Below, piece after piece: positions 7,668-15,606 of a stretch of 46,854 nucleotides of DNA; within the stretch, counting starts at the first letter, position 1; each line of letters starts with the position of its first letter. A program made the translations under genes and the position numbers. The notes under the pieces were generated by a model, which worked only from the letters and a program-made list of their open reading frames with translations, did not search any database and was not told the DNA's origin. The DNA is from an uncultured Oscillibacter sp. (GTDB lineage Bacteria > Bacillota > Clostridia > Oscillospirales > Oscillospiraceae), in assembly GCA_947382875.1 (NCBI GenBank), contig CANDBG010000017.1, positions 1-46,854 on the forward strand, written 5' to 3'.

Positions 7668-8476
7668 AAAAGCAGTTGATTCGCAGGGCCTTGCACGGGG
7701 CCGGATGGGGCGTACTGGCAGTATGTGCCGCGGGCGTTCTGGCGGAGCTTTTCCATGGCCGGGCGGCGGTGCCCGTACGCTCGGTTTTTCTGGACGCCTT
7801 TGGTGTGCGGACGGGTCTGCTGCTGGAGCTGCTGGTTGACGCGCTCTGGGGCGCGGTACTGTTCACCGTCCCGTTGCTCTGGAACTGGGAACGTCTTCCC
7901 CGCTGGGGCCGTACGGCCCTGCATCTGATCACATCCATCGCCGGGCCGGTACTCTTTGCATTGCCCTACACCGTTCACCCGACGGCGGCCGCCGCCGCGG
8001 TTTTAGCGGGCCTTGCGACAGGAATTTATCTGTTGTCGTGGGCGGTTTGCTGCGTCGGAAGCCGCCAGGACGCCGAACGAATTCGGGAACGTCTTGGCCT
8101 GCCGGAGCCGGAGGAAAAAGGCGGTCCCTTCCAGGTTCGGACGGTACTGCCTTACCTGCTGATCGCCGCCGTTTTGGAAATGGTTCTGCCGCCGCTTCTG
8201 TGTGTAATCGACGCCCCGGACGTACCGGTTTTAACCGGCCTTCTATACCCGTTTCTCTTTTTACCTTTCGCCTGTTTTTTCGCAGGGTTCGATATCGGAA
8301 AACGGTTTTCCGTCGCACTGCTATACCCGCTTGTGTGCGGCCTGTTCACAATCCCACACATTTTCTGGCTGTACAATTCCAGCGCGCTTTTTCAGGTCTG
8401 GACCGCCGGCGGCGCGGCGCTGCTTGGAAACGTCCTGGGCGCGGCCTGGAAAAAGTTTCGCAAGAAAGAAAAATAA
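7664..8476 (+). CDS. DUF3021-type membrane partner with an extra C-terminal membrane half
   Basis: 270-aa integral membrane protein translationally coupled to the LytTR gene (ATGA overlap; AAGGAGG ten bases upstream). Residues 1-130 have the DUF3021 layout of four membrane segments with FHGRAAVPVRSVFLDAFG after the first. Typical DUF3021 proteins end soon after this; here a polar linker (about 135-165, PEPEEKGG) is followed by about four more hydrophobic segments and a basic tail (KKFRKKEK). By family knowledge it probably modulates the LytTR regulator from the membrane; the role of the second half is unknown. Confidence 0.75.
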   Translation: MKKQLIRRALHGAGWGVLAVCAAGVLAELFHGRAAVPVRSVFLDAFGVRTGLLLELLVDALWGAVLFTVPLLWNWERLPRWGRTALHLITSIAGPVLFALPYTVHPTAAAAAVLAGLATGIYLLSWAVCCVGSRQDAERIRERLGLPEPEEKGGPFQVRTVLPYLLIAAVLEMVLPPLLCVIDAPDVPVLTGLLYPFLFLPFACFFAGFDIGKRFSVALLYPLVCGLFTIPHIFWLYNSSALFQVWTAGGAALLGNVLGAAWKKFRKKEK

Positions 8477-8489
8477 GCGGGAACAAAAC

Positions 8490-8524
8490 CGCCTCCTCAG
8501 CCGTCTAACCAGGCAGAGGAGGCG
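8490..8524 (+). promoter_or_regulatory. hairpin that buries the lipoprotein ribosome site
   Basis: CGCCTCCTC (8490-8498) pairs perfectly with GAGGAGGCG (8516-8524) across a 17-nt loop. The 3' arm holds the whole AGGAGG ribosome site of the gene starting at 8531. No T tract follows, so a terminator function alone is unlikely. Confidence 0.6.
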
Positions 8525-8530
8525 ATTTCC

Positions 8531-9445
8531 ATGAAAAAACATTTCATTCTATCGGCACTGTTCCTGTGTCTTCTAACGGCCTGCGGTGCGCCCGCTCAGG
8601 AGGAGAATCCGCCGCCCGTGGAAACGGACATAACGGTCGGAACTATCTATAGCCCAGAAGACCCGCTTCCCCCTGGAGCCGGCTGGGACTCGGAACCCCG
8701 TTCCTTAGCGGAGGACGAGACGCCCTCACGCTTCACCTGCCGCATTGTGGACATTGCCGAAGACGGCTCCCTGCTCCTAGCAGAGCTGGCCGACGGCCCT
8801 TATAACGGGACCGGCGTTTTCCGTCTGGAAAACCCTGACACCGCCCAAGTCTCTCTGGACGGCCAACTCGTTTCCGCATCGGAATTACAGGACGGCATGA
8901 CCGTAGAAATCACGTATAACGGGTTTATTCAAGAGACCTTCCCGGCCCAGCTTCCAGGGGTATACGAAATCAATGCGGAGGCCACCAGCGGCACATACTT
9001 TGACCTCTGCGGCCTGTACCTGCAAGTTCTGGACGACCTTTGGCAGAAGGATTCCGGGCTGAACGACGACGTCACGCAAATCGCCCTGGACCTCTCCAAC
9101 GCTCCCGGCGGACTCACAGAAAGCGAACAAGCCGCGTTGATCTGGCGGTTCGGGGAACTGCATGACGTGGAAGCGTTCGCGGCAACCTTCGACGAGCTTT
9201 CCGAACAAGGCCATATCACAGCCAAGGAAGACAGTCCCCTCCGCGTGTGGGAGGACGGCTGTTTCTTCGCCATCCAGCCCAACGAGAGCCACGAGGGAGA
9301 AACCTATTCCTTACCGACAATCTTTTTCAACGCAGAAAAATGGCGCAGCTCCCTGGGGGCCTACTGCTTCCACGACTGTTTCGCCGGGTGGGGGCAGACG
9401 GGAACCTGGAACGGCTACACCATCGGAGGCGAAATGATTTCCTGA
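8531..9445 (+). CDS. lipoprotein with a DUF3221-like region
   Basis: 304-aa exported lipoprotein: Lys-Lys start, hydrophobic core and lipobox LTAC with Cys18. An acidic, proline-rich stretch follows. Residues about 70-155 (FTCRIVDIAEDGSLLL ... GMTVEITYNGFIQETFPAQL) have the beta-rich pattern of DUF3221-type domains of Bacillota lipoproteins. The rest (about 160-304) shows no recognised domain. The ribosome site is inside the hairpin noted at 8490-8524. The gene converges on rluD with only 8 bp between stops. Function unknown; a cell-surface accessory protein is likely. Confidence 0.7.
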   Translation: MKKHFILSALFLCLLTACGAPAQEENPPPVETDITVGTIYSPEDPLPPGAGWDSEPRSLAEDETPSRFTCRIVDIAEDGSLLLAELADGPYNGTGVFRLENPDTAQVSLDGQLVSASELQDGMTVEITYNGFIQETFPAQLPGVYEINAEATSGTYFDLCGLYLQVLDDLWQKDSGLNDDVTQIALDLSNAPGGLTESEQAALIWRFGELHDVEAFAATFDELSEQGHITAKEDSPLRVWEDGCFFAIQPNESHEGETYSLPTIFFNAEKWRSSLGAYCFHDCFAGWGQTGTWNGYTIGGEMIS

Positions 9446-9453
9446 CTGGAAAA

Positions 9454-10365
9454 TCAGGGCGTCATTTTACGCAGCTGCGCCTGGAATTCCGCCGGAAGCC
9501 CGCAGTGCAGCTCCACGGCTTCCCCGGTGCGGGGGTGCCGGAAGCACAGTCCTTCCGCATGCAGGCACTGGCCCTGCAAGCCCGGAACCGGCTTCTTTGC
9601 ACCATAAACGGTGTCACCCAAAACCGGACGCCCGATGTAAGCCATATGAACACGAATCTGGTGGGTCCGTCCGGTTTCCAGACGGCACTGCATATGCGTT
9701 CCGCCGTTCAGGCGCTGCAGCACCCGCCAGTGTGTCACCGCCGGACGGCCGCCTGTCACAACGGCCATTTTCTTCCGGTCCTTTGGACTTCGCCCGATGG
9801 GCGCGTTCACCGTTCCGGCGTCTTCCCGCGGCGAGCCGGTCACGATGCATTCGTAAATCCGCGACAGTGTATGGTCCTGCAGCTGCGCAGCCAAGCCCTG
9901 GTGGGCAAAATCGTTCTTTGCCGCGATGATCAGGCCGGAGGTGTTCCGGTCAATCCGGTGGACAATGCCGGGGCGCAAGGCCCCCCCAATGCCGGAGAGA
10001 CTTCCCCCACAATGGTACAAAAGCGCGTTCACCAGTGTGCCGTCGGGGTGTCCGGGGGCTGGGTGGACCACCAAGCCCTTTGGCTTGTTCACTACAATGA
10101 TATCCCCGTCCTCGTACACCACATCCAGCGGAATGTCCTGGGGCTGTGTGTCGATGGGTTCCGGTTCCGGAAGGTCTGCTTCCAGCGTTTCCGTCCCGTT
10201 CAGCCGTACGTTTTTCGCCAGCGTACGGCCCCCGCAGGTTACGCGGCCTTCTTCCAGAAGCCGAGCCGCCGCCGAACGGCTCAAGCCCTCAATTTGGGAG
10301 GCTAACCATATATCCGCACGCGTCCCCGCGGCATCCTGTTCAGGCCGGAGGATGATCGGTTCCAT
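9454..10365 (-). CDS. RluD-family 23S rRNA/tRNA pseudouridine synthase
   Basis: 303-aa RluA/RluD-family enzyme that isomerises uridines in structured RNA. An N-terminal S4 RNA-binding domain (about 14-80: GTRADIWLASQ ... GLSRSAAARLLEEGRVTCGG) precedes the catalytic domain with VVNKPKGLVVHPAPGH, the motif GIVHRIDRNTSGL containing the catalytic Asp, and ETGRTHQIRVHMAYIGRPVLGD. The ATG at 10365 follows AAAGGAGG by six bases and starts MEPIILRPEQ; a longer frame upstream is not needed. Its first 26 bp overlap the end of lspA, the common lspA-rluD pairing. Confidence 0.93.
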   Translation of the reverse strand: MEPIILRPEQDAAGTRADIWLASQIEGLSRSAAARLLEEGRVTCGGRTLAKNVRLNGTETLEADLPEPEPIDTQPQDIPLDVVYEDGDIIVVNKPKGLVVHPAPGHPDGTLVNALLYHCGGSLSGIGGALRPGIVHRIDRNTSGLIIAAKNDFAHQGLAAQLQDHTLSRIYECIVTGSPREDAGTVNAPIGRSPKDRKKMAVVTGGRPAVTHWRVLQRLNGGTHMQCRLETGRTHQIRVHMAYIGRPVLGDTVYGAKKPVPGLQGQCLHAEGLCFRHPRTGEAVELHCGLPAEFQAQLRKMTP

Positions 10366-10879
10366 GGTTCGCCTCCTTTTCTTTGTCCTTGTCAAACCAG
10401 CGGCAGTAGTAAAGCACGCCCAGAATCACCCCGGCGTCAATGCAGATATCGGCCACGTTGAAAATCGGGAAATCCATGAACTCAAAACAGAACATATCCA
10501 CCACATAGCCCAGACGGATACGGTCGAAAATGTTGCCTAAGCCGCCGGCGATAATCAGACAGCTCGACAGCACGCCTGCGGGGTGCCGTACACGGCCCCA
10601 CAGCAGCAGCGCCGCGATTCCCAGCACAATCGCACTGGTGGCAATGGTCAGCAGCCAGCGCATCCCTGAAAACGATGACCAGGCCGCGCCGTAATTGTGA
10701 AGCGTGCGCAGCTCCACAAATCCCGGCAGGAAGGCCCGGCTCTGTCCCAGCGGAATGTTGGCGGAAACGTACTCCTTGACCAGCTGATCCAGGGTCAGAA
10801 CCGCCAGCCCCACCAGGACCGAAACCGGTAAAGAGGCGGGCAGTTCTTTCCGTAAGCCCTTCCGAAACGGACGGCGCAT
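10340..10879 (-). CDS. lspA: prolipoprotein signal peptidase (signal peptidase II)
   Basis: Membrane aspartyl protease that cuts signal peptides from diacylglyceryl-prolipoproteins. 179 aa with four hydrophobic segments and a basic N-terminus (about 12 residues longer than usual). DQLVKEYV (31-38) and the conserved HNYGAAWSSF (61-70) are present, GGLGNIFDRIRLGYVVD (112-128) carries the first catalytic Asp128 and FNVADICIDAG (140-150) the second, Asp144. Its start shares one base with the purB stop (TGATG), and its end overlaps rluD. The lipoproteins in this window are presumably among its substrates. Confidence 0.96.
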   Translation of the reverse strand: MRRPFRKGLRKELPASLPVSVLVGLAVLTLDQLVKEYVSANIPLGQSRAFLPGFVELRTLHNYGAAWSSFSGMRWLLTIATSAIVLGIAALLLWGRVRHPAGVLSSCLIIAGGLGNIFDRIRLGYVVDMFCFEFMDFPIFNVADICIDAGVILGVLYYCRWFDKDKEKEANHGTDHPPA

Positions 10880-12297
10880 CAGACGTTGATCTCCGGCGAA
10901 CCGGCCTCCGCCATGGACAGCAGCGGACGCAATTCCTCCAGAAAATCCTCCACCTGCGCGGCACAGCGTCCGGTGTAACGCTTCGGGTCCAGAACGGACT
11001 CCATTTCCGCCTCCGTCATGGCAAAGGCGGGTTCCGCCGCCAGACGCGCCAGCAAATCACAAGGCTCGCCTTCTTTCATCTTTGCGGTGGCGGCCATGGA
11101 GCAGGTGCGAATGATCTCATGCAGCTCCTGACGGTCCCCGCCTCGCTTGACGGCCTCCATCATAAGGTTTTCCGTAGCGATGAAGGGCAGATACTCCCGA
11201 CACGTCCGGTCCACAATCTTTTCGTTCACATGCAGGCCGTCGGTGACGTTCCGGGCCAGACGCAGAATCGCGTCGGCGCACAGGAAGCCCTCGGGGATGG
11301 AGATGCGGCGGTTTGCGGAGTCGTCGAGGGTGCGTTCCAGCCACTGGACAGAGGCCGTCATGGGCGCGTTCAGAGCGTCGGCCATGAGGTAGCGGGAAAG
11401 CGAACAAATGCGCTCGCAGCGCATGGGGTTGCGCTTGTAGGCCATGGCGGAAGACCCGATCTGATTCTTTTCAAAGGGTTCCTCGACCTGCCGATCGTGC
11501 TGAAGCAGACGAATGTCATTCGCCATACGGTAACTGCTCTGGGCAATGGACGACAGCACATTCAAAATACGGCTGTCCACCTTGCGGGGGTAGGTCTGTC
11601 CGCAGACGGAGAAACAGCCGTCAAAACCGAATTCCGCGGAAATCATACGGTTCATTTCGTCGATTTTTCCGCCGTCGCCTTCAAAGAGGTCCAGGAAGCT
11701 GGCCTCCGTACCGGTGGTGCCGCGGCAGCCCAGGAATTTCAGGTTTTCCAGGACGAAATCCAATTCCTCCAAATCCGCCTGGAAATCCTGCATCCAGAGC
11801 GTCGCCCGTTTGCCGACGGTCACTAGCTGCGCGGGCTGATAGTGGGTGTAACCCAGGGTCGGCGTGGCGGCGTACTGCCGGGCAAAACCGGCTAAGTTCG
11901 CCAGTACCCCGACGAGCTCCTTCCGCAGATAACGCAGTCCCTCCCGGTAGAGGATCAAATCGGCGTTATCGGTGACGTAGCAGCTGGTCGCCCCCAGGTG
12001 GATGATGCCCGCCGCCGACGGCGCCGCCTTGCCGTAGGCGTAGACGTGGGCCATGACATCGTGACGGACTTCCTTTTCCCGCTGCGCGGCGCACTCATAG
12101 TCGATGTCGGTGATGTGGGCTTCCAGCTCGGCAACCTGCTCTGCGGTCACGGGCAAGCCCAGGTTATGTTCCGCCCGGGCCAGGGCGACCCAGAGCTTCC
12201 GCCAGGTTTGAATACGGGTATCGGCGGAAAACAGATTCAGCATGAATTCCGACGCGTACCGCGAGGATAACGGGGATTCATAACGGTCTTTTGCCAT
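10879..12297 (-). CDS. purB: adenylosuccinate lyase
   Basis: Catalyses two fumarate-releasing steps of purine synthesis, including adenylosuccinate to AMP. 472 aa, usual for the family. The signature SSAMAYKRNP with the mobile Ser loop is present, as are HLGATSCYVTDNAD (substrate site) and TLGYTHYQPAQLVTVGKR carrying the catalytic His. GGAGG is 12 bases before the ATG. It lies in one minus-strand run with purA, which makes its substrate, but two unknown paralogous genes stand between them. One-base overlap with lspA downstream. Confidence 0.97.
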   Translation of the reverse strand: MAKDRYESPLSSRYASEFMLNLFSADTRIQTWRKLWVALARAEHNLGLPVTAEQVAELEAHITDIDYECAAQREKEVRHDVMAHVYAYGKAAPSAAGIIHLGATSCYVTDNADLILYREGLRYLRKELVGVLANLAGFARQYAATPTLGYTHYQPAQLVTVGKRATLWMQDFQADLEELDFVLENLKFLGCRGTTGTEASFLDLFEGDGGKIDEMNRMISAEFGFDGCFSVCGQTYPRKVDSRILNVLSSIAQSSYRMANDIRLLQHDRQVEEPFEKNQIGSSAMAYKRNPMRCERICSLSRYLMADALNAPMTASVQWLERTLDDSANRRISIPEGFLCADAILRLARNVTDGLHVNEKIVDRTCREYLPFIATENLMMEAVKRGGDRQELHEIIRTCSMAATAKMKEGEPCDLLARLAAEPAFAMTEAEMESVLDPKRYTGRCAAQVEDFLEELRPLLSMAEAGSPEINV

Positions 12298-12327
12298 AAT
12301 TACAGGATACCTCCATAGGGTGATCGC

Positions 12328-12738
12328 TCACCAATATAATTTTTTTTGCTTCACTTCGCCGGTTCGAAAGTCGATGTCGATTCCCAAATGCGGCTTTTTG
12401 ATCTCCGCTTCATCCTCCTCGTCTCCTTCATTTCCGTAGGTTTCACAGGAAATGTTCACCTCTTTAATCTTTTTGGGAGAGAAGACCTTTCCCTGAAACT
12501 TATGATAAAGCTCCAAATCAAAGCCTTCCTCCCTTTCTGTGAGTTCCGCGTCACTTAGAGCATCCCACTTTGCGCAAAGTTCCGGCATATATGGATTCAG
12601 CAGATACTTCTCTTCAATGAGATCAAAAATATAATCGCAGTCGCAAGAGCTGATTTCTCCCAAAAATAAAGCCATCACTTTTGATGTATCCCCTTTCTTG
12701 AGATAAATTGAGCAGCTCATGGCATGAAATCCGTCCAT
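12328..12738 (-). CDS. unknown acidic protein, shorter paralog of the next gene
   Basis: 136 aa, unknown family, soluble and acidic. It is clearly related to the neighbouring 165-aa protein: SIYLKKGDT, KVMALFLG, NPYMPELCAKWDALSDAE and the ending IDIDFRTGEVKQKKLYW match segments of that protein in the same order. A block of about 30 residues after SIYL(K/Q)xG(D/E)T is missing here. AGAAGG lies eight bases before the ATG at 12738; an internal ATG six codons in also gives a reasonable start. Lies 28 bp after its paralog and 30 bp before purB, so it is part of the purA-purB run. Function cannot be stated. Confidence 0.65.
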   Translation of the reverse strand: MDGFHAMSCSIYLKKGDTSKVMALFLGEISSCDCDYIFDLIEEKYLLNPYMPELCAKWDALSDAELTEREEGFDLELYHKFQGKVFSPKKIKEVNISCETYGNEGDEEDEAEIKKPHLGIDIDFRTGEVKQKKLYW

Positions 12739-12766
12739 AAAACAAACCTTCTTTTTGCTTGCGGGA

Positions 12767-13264
12767 TTACCAGTCCACTTTTTCCTGTTTCACATGGCCG
12801 GTCTGGAAATCAAGGATGATTTGCAGAAACGGTCCTTCCTCCTCCATGGCCTCCAGCGAGTCATGGAGGATATCCACACGCTTGATGTCTTCGGGCGAAG
12901 AAACCTTTTCCCGGAACTCGCGATAGAGCTTCACATCAAAGCCGCCCAGTTCCTTCCAGGCCATTTCTTCAATTTTGGCATCGTCCAGAGCGTCCCACCG
13001 GGCGCAGAGTTCCGGCGTGTACGGGTCTTCCGTCCGTTCCTCGGAAAGAATTGCAAAAAGGTTATCTTCCAGGCAGGAGCAGCCTTTGCCTAAAAACAGA
13101 GCCATTACCTTCGGGGAGAACCGGCCCTCCCGGAAGCGCAGAAAATCGGTTTTCAGCCGCTCCGGGTCGGAACAGAGTTCTTCCTCCGCATCCCAGCTTC
13201 CGTGGAGGGTTTCACCATTTTGGAGATAAATGCTGCACTCTGTAAAATCACATCCGCAGCTCAT
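12767..13264 (-). CDS. unknown acidic protein, longer paralog between purA and purB
   Basis: 165 aa, no recognised domain and no signal peptide or membrane segment. The start MSCGCDFTECSIYLQNGET is Cys-rich, and a charged segment WDAEEELCSDPERL follows, then RFSPKVMALFLGKGC, DPYTPELCARWDALDDAKI and a C-terminal ILDFQTGHVKQEKVDW. AGGAGG lies eight bases before the ATG. It follows purA by 46 bp. Similarity to the next gene shows tandem duplication. The position suggests a connection to purine metabolism only by location. Confidence 0.65.
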   Translation of the reverse strand: MSCGCDFTECSIYLQNGETLHGSWDAEEELCSDPERLKTDFLRFREGRFSPKVMALFLGKGCSCLEDNLFAILSEERTEDPYTPELCARWDALDDAKIEEMAWKELGGFDVKLYREFREKVSSPEDIKRVDILHDSLEAMEEEGPFLQIILDFQTGHVKQEKVDW

Positions 13265-13310
13265 AAAAGGGTCCTCCTTTTTTGTTTGCGGGGTTGGCGC
13301 GTTTTTGGGA

Positions 13311-14585
13311 TTACCTTAAAATAATGGCGTCCCGTTCCGGGCCTACGGACACATAGCCAATCCGGCACCCGATTTCACGTTCGATATATTCCACGTATTT
13401 CTGTGCGGCCTCCGGTAAATCCTCCCACTTGCGGGCGGTGGAAATGTCGCACTTCCAGCCGTCCATACAGGTGATGACCGGCTTCGCCTCCGCCAGAAGC
13501 GCCGGGAATGGAAATGCATCTGTCTGCCGGCCGTCCAGCTCGTAGCGGGAACAAATGGGAATCCGGTCCAGATAGCTCAATACGTCCAGCTTGGTCAGGG
13601 CGATGTTCGTCGCGCCCTGGCACTGCACACCGTAGCGCGTTGCCACGAGGTCAATGGGACCCACCCGGCGGGGGCGTCCGGTTTTTGCGCCGTACTCGGC
13701 CCCGGCTTCCCGGAGCTTGTCCGCTTCCTCCCCGAACCATTCACAGGTGAAGGGACCCTCGCCCACGCAGGAGGAATAGGCTTTTACCACGCCGATGATT
13801 TCGTCCAGCTTCGCAGAGGGCAGGCCGGAACCAACCGGCGCGTAAGCCGCTACAGCGTTGGAGGACGTGGTATACGGATAAATGCCGTAATCCAGGTCCC
13901 GCAGAGCGCCCAGCTGCGCCTCAAAGAGAATCTTTTTGCCGTCCGCCTCGGCCTGACGCAAAAATGCGCCGGTATCGCACAAAAACGGCTTGATCTTTTC
14001 ACCGAAATCCGTTACCCACTGCATGAGCTGTTCCATGGTGTACGGCTCTGCACCGTAGACCTTGGTCAGCGTCAGATTTTTCCATTCCAGCAAGTCCTGC
14101 AAGTGGGTCCGGAGGTGTTCCGGATAGAGCAGCTCACCGGCCATGACGGTCTTTTTCTGGTACTTGTCCGAATAAAACGGCGCAATGCCCTGTTTCGTGG
14201 AACCGTACTTTTTATCCGCAAGACGCTGTTCTTCCAGAGAATCCAGTTCCCGGTGCCAAGGCAGCAGCAGCGACGCCCGGTCGCTGATTTTCAGATTTTC
14301 CGGCGTGATGGGCACACCCTTCGAAACAACCTCCTGTATTTCCCCCCAAAGGCTCTCGCAGTCCAGGGCGACGCCGTTGCCCAGGACGTTCACAACGCCC
14401 GAACGGAAAATGCCGGAGGGGAGCAGATGCAGGGCAAATTTTCCTTTTTCGTTGATGACGGTGTGTCCGGCGTTGCCGCCGCCCTGGTAGCGGACCACGA
14501 CATCATAGTCTTGGGTGACCAGGTCCACCATACGGCCTTTTCCCTCGTCGCCCCAGTTGATGCCCACAATGGCACAGTTTGACAT
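13311..14585 (-). CDS. purA: adenylosuccinate synthetase
   Basis: Joins IMP and aspartate with GTP to form adenylosuccinate, the first committed step to AMP. 424 aa. WGDEGKGR (11-18) holds the catalytic Asp13 and the P-loop-like GTP site; GNAGHTV carries the catalytic His; KQGIAPFYSDK, GATNIALTKLDVLS and the closing segment are typical. The frame extends upstream, but the ATG at 14585 gives the family N-terminus and has GGGAGG eight bases before it. First gene of the purA, paralog pair, purB, lspA, rluD run, with a promoter and a structured leader in front. Confidence 0.97.
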   Translation of the reverse strand: MSNCAIVGINWGDEGKGRMVDLVTQDYDVVVRYQGGGNAGHTVINEKGKFALHLLPSGIFRSGVVNVLGNGVALDCESLWGEIQEVVSKGVPITPENLKISDRASLLLPWHRELDSLEEQRLADKKYGSTKQGIAPFYSDKYQKKTVMAGELLYPEHLRTHLQDLLEWKNLTLTKVYGAEPYTMEQLMQWVTDFGEKIKPFLCDTGAFLRQAEADGKKILFEAQLGALRDLDYGIYPYTTSSNAVAAYAPVGSGLPSAKLDEIIGVVKAYSSCVGEGPFTCEWFGEEADKLREAGAEYGAKTGRPRRVGPIDLVATRYGVQCQGATNIALTKLDVLSYLDRIPICSRYELDGRQTDAFPFPALLAEAKPVITCMDGWKCDISTARKWEDLPEAAQKYVEYIEREIGCRIGYVSVGPERDAIILR

Positions 14586-14603
14586 AGCAGAAACCTCCCT
14601 GCA

Positions 14604-14690
14604 AAAGCCGCGTTTCTGGTGGTACGCGGCTGTCCGTCTCTTACGGCGGACGGCGCGCCGGTGATGGGAGCCGAAAGCGGCTCCTGGTAT
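14604..14690 (-). ncRNA. structured 5' leader of purA, no known class
   Basis: Between the candidate purA start site and its ribosome site the transcript can fold three stems: GGAGCCG/CGGCTCC with a four-base loop (about 14668-14686), GTCCG/CGGAC, and CCGCGT/ACGCGG closest to the gene. It does not match the purine riboswitch core or a T-box. There is no T tract for a classical attenuator. A regulatory role is inferred only from the folding potential. Confidence 0.35.
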
Positions 14691-14708
14691 TTTTCTCAAA
14701 CCTCTCCT

Positions 14709-14737
14709 ATTATAACGGCACTTTTCCCAGAAGTAAA
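14709..14737 (-). promoter_or_regulatory. candidate sigma-A promoter for purA
   Basis: On the minus strand TTTACT (14732-14737), 17 bp, then a perfect TATAAT (14709-14714). The start of transcription would be about 115 bp before the purA ATG. Confidence 0.6.
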
Positions 14738-14800
14738 GGAATTATTTTGCGGTTTTTCGATTGGTGTCTTTGAGGGATGACGGAAGCAGCGTCCGGGCAA

Positions 14801-14832
14801 AAGGCATCCCCGCCGGTTAACCGGCGGGGATG
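14801..14832 (-). terminator. terminator wrapped round the stop codon of the RlaP-type gene
   Basis: A perfect 12-bp stem CATCCCCGCCGG/CCGGCGGGGATG has the loop TTAA, which holds the TAA stop of the minus-strand gene. On that strand the stem is followed by CCTTTTGCC, a short T run. Confidence 0.75.
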
Positions 14833-15581
14833 ATTTCAGAGAGAAACAGCCTGTTCAATTCCGACCAGTCCGGCGCAGGCGTCTCAGGCAGGACGGCGAT
14901 TTCGTCTTTGATAACCGCGATGTTCGTTTCCAGGTAAGAATGCAGCGCCTGGATGCGCGGGACCTCCTTCACCTCCGGCGCGTGGATTTTGATATCCAGC
15001 AAATTTGTGACGGTCTCGTTCAGAGACGGGTCCAGCTCGGCGGCGGCGAGGTCGAAAAAGCGCATGGGCGGCGGCGTCCCCTGCCGGAGAATCCACCGGC
15101 ATGCCAGAACGGGACGCAGTACATAGAAATATTTTTTTGCCTTGACCAGCTCCCGGTCCCGCAGGAATTCCCGGTAATTCCGTTCCGCCATACGCAGGTA
15201 ATGCCACAAGCTCTTTTTCGACGAAAAACAACGCCGCATATAGGGCACAAAGCGTTCGGCAAAGGGGCTGGAACGGTAGACAATCGGAGACGAAAACCAC
15301 TCGAACAGGGTCGGGTTGGAAGCGTGGAGCAGTTTCAGGGTTTTGTCCAGGTCCCAGCCGTTTACGTCCAGCAGATCATCCACCGGCAGCTCGATCACAT
15401 CCCGGCGGCCTTCCAGACATAGGTAATCCGTCCAGGGGCGGACGTAAAGAAAACGAACGTCATAGTCGCTGTCCGGCGACGCAAACCCCCAGGCGCGGCT
15501 TCCCGATTCCACCGCCAAAAGAATCCGTACATTCTTCTCGCGCTCGATCTCCGTCAGGACTTGTAAAATCATATTTTGCAT
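14817..15581 (-). CDS. RlaP/YcgL-type nucleotidyltransferase
   Basis: 254-aa predicted nucleotidyltransferase. The active-site signature is clear: ESGSRAWGFASPDSDYDVRFLYV (about residues 25-47), a GS motif followed by DxD, as in the RlaP (RNA-ligase-associated, YcgL) family. Later NPTLFEWFSSP, SLWHYLRMAERNYREF and KAKKYFYVLRPVLACRWI are also typical. Substrate is unknown; the family is linked to RNA repair or nucleic acid end modification. An ATG at 15590 touches the ribosome site GGAAGGG, so the ATG at 15581 (nine bases away) was chosen. It follows the slipin gene by 25 bp. Confidence 0.82.
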   Translation of the reverse strand: MQNMILQVLTEIEREKNVRILLAVESGSRAWGFASPDSDYDVRFLYVRPWTDYLCLEGRRDVIELPVDDLLDVNGWDLDKTLKLLHASNPTLFEWFSSPIVYRSSPFAERFVPYMRRCFSSKKSLWHYLRMAERNYREFLRDRELVKAKKYFYVLRPVLACRWILRQGTPPPMRFFDLAAAELDPSLNETVTNLLDIKIHAPEVKEVPRIQALHSYLETNIAVIKDEIAVLPETPAPDWSELNRLFLSEIIPAG

Positions 15582-15606
15582 GGAATCCATCCCTTCCGCC
15601 GGACTT

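Noticed and set aside
8489-8531. Rho-independent terminator before the lipoprotein
   Set aside because: The stem is strong but is followed by ATTTCC and a start codon, with no T tract; it coincides with the ribosome site instead.
14586-14710. Purine riboswitch or T-box before purA
   Set aside because: The conserved cores of these RNAs are absent; only generic stems are seen.
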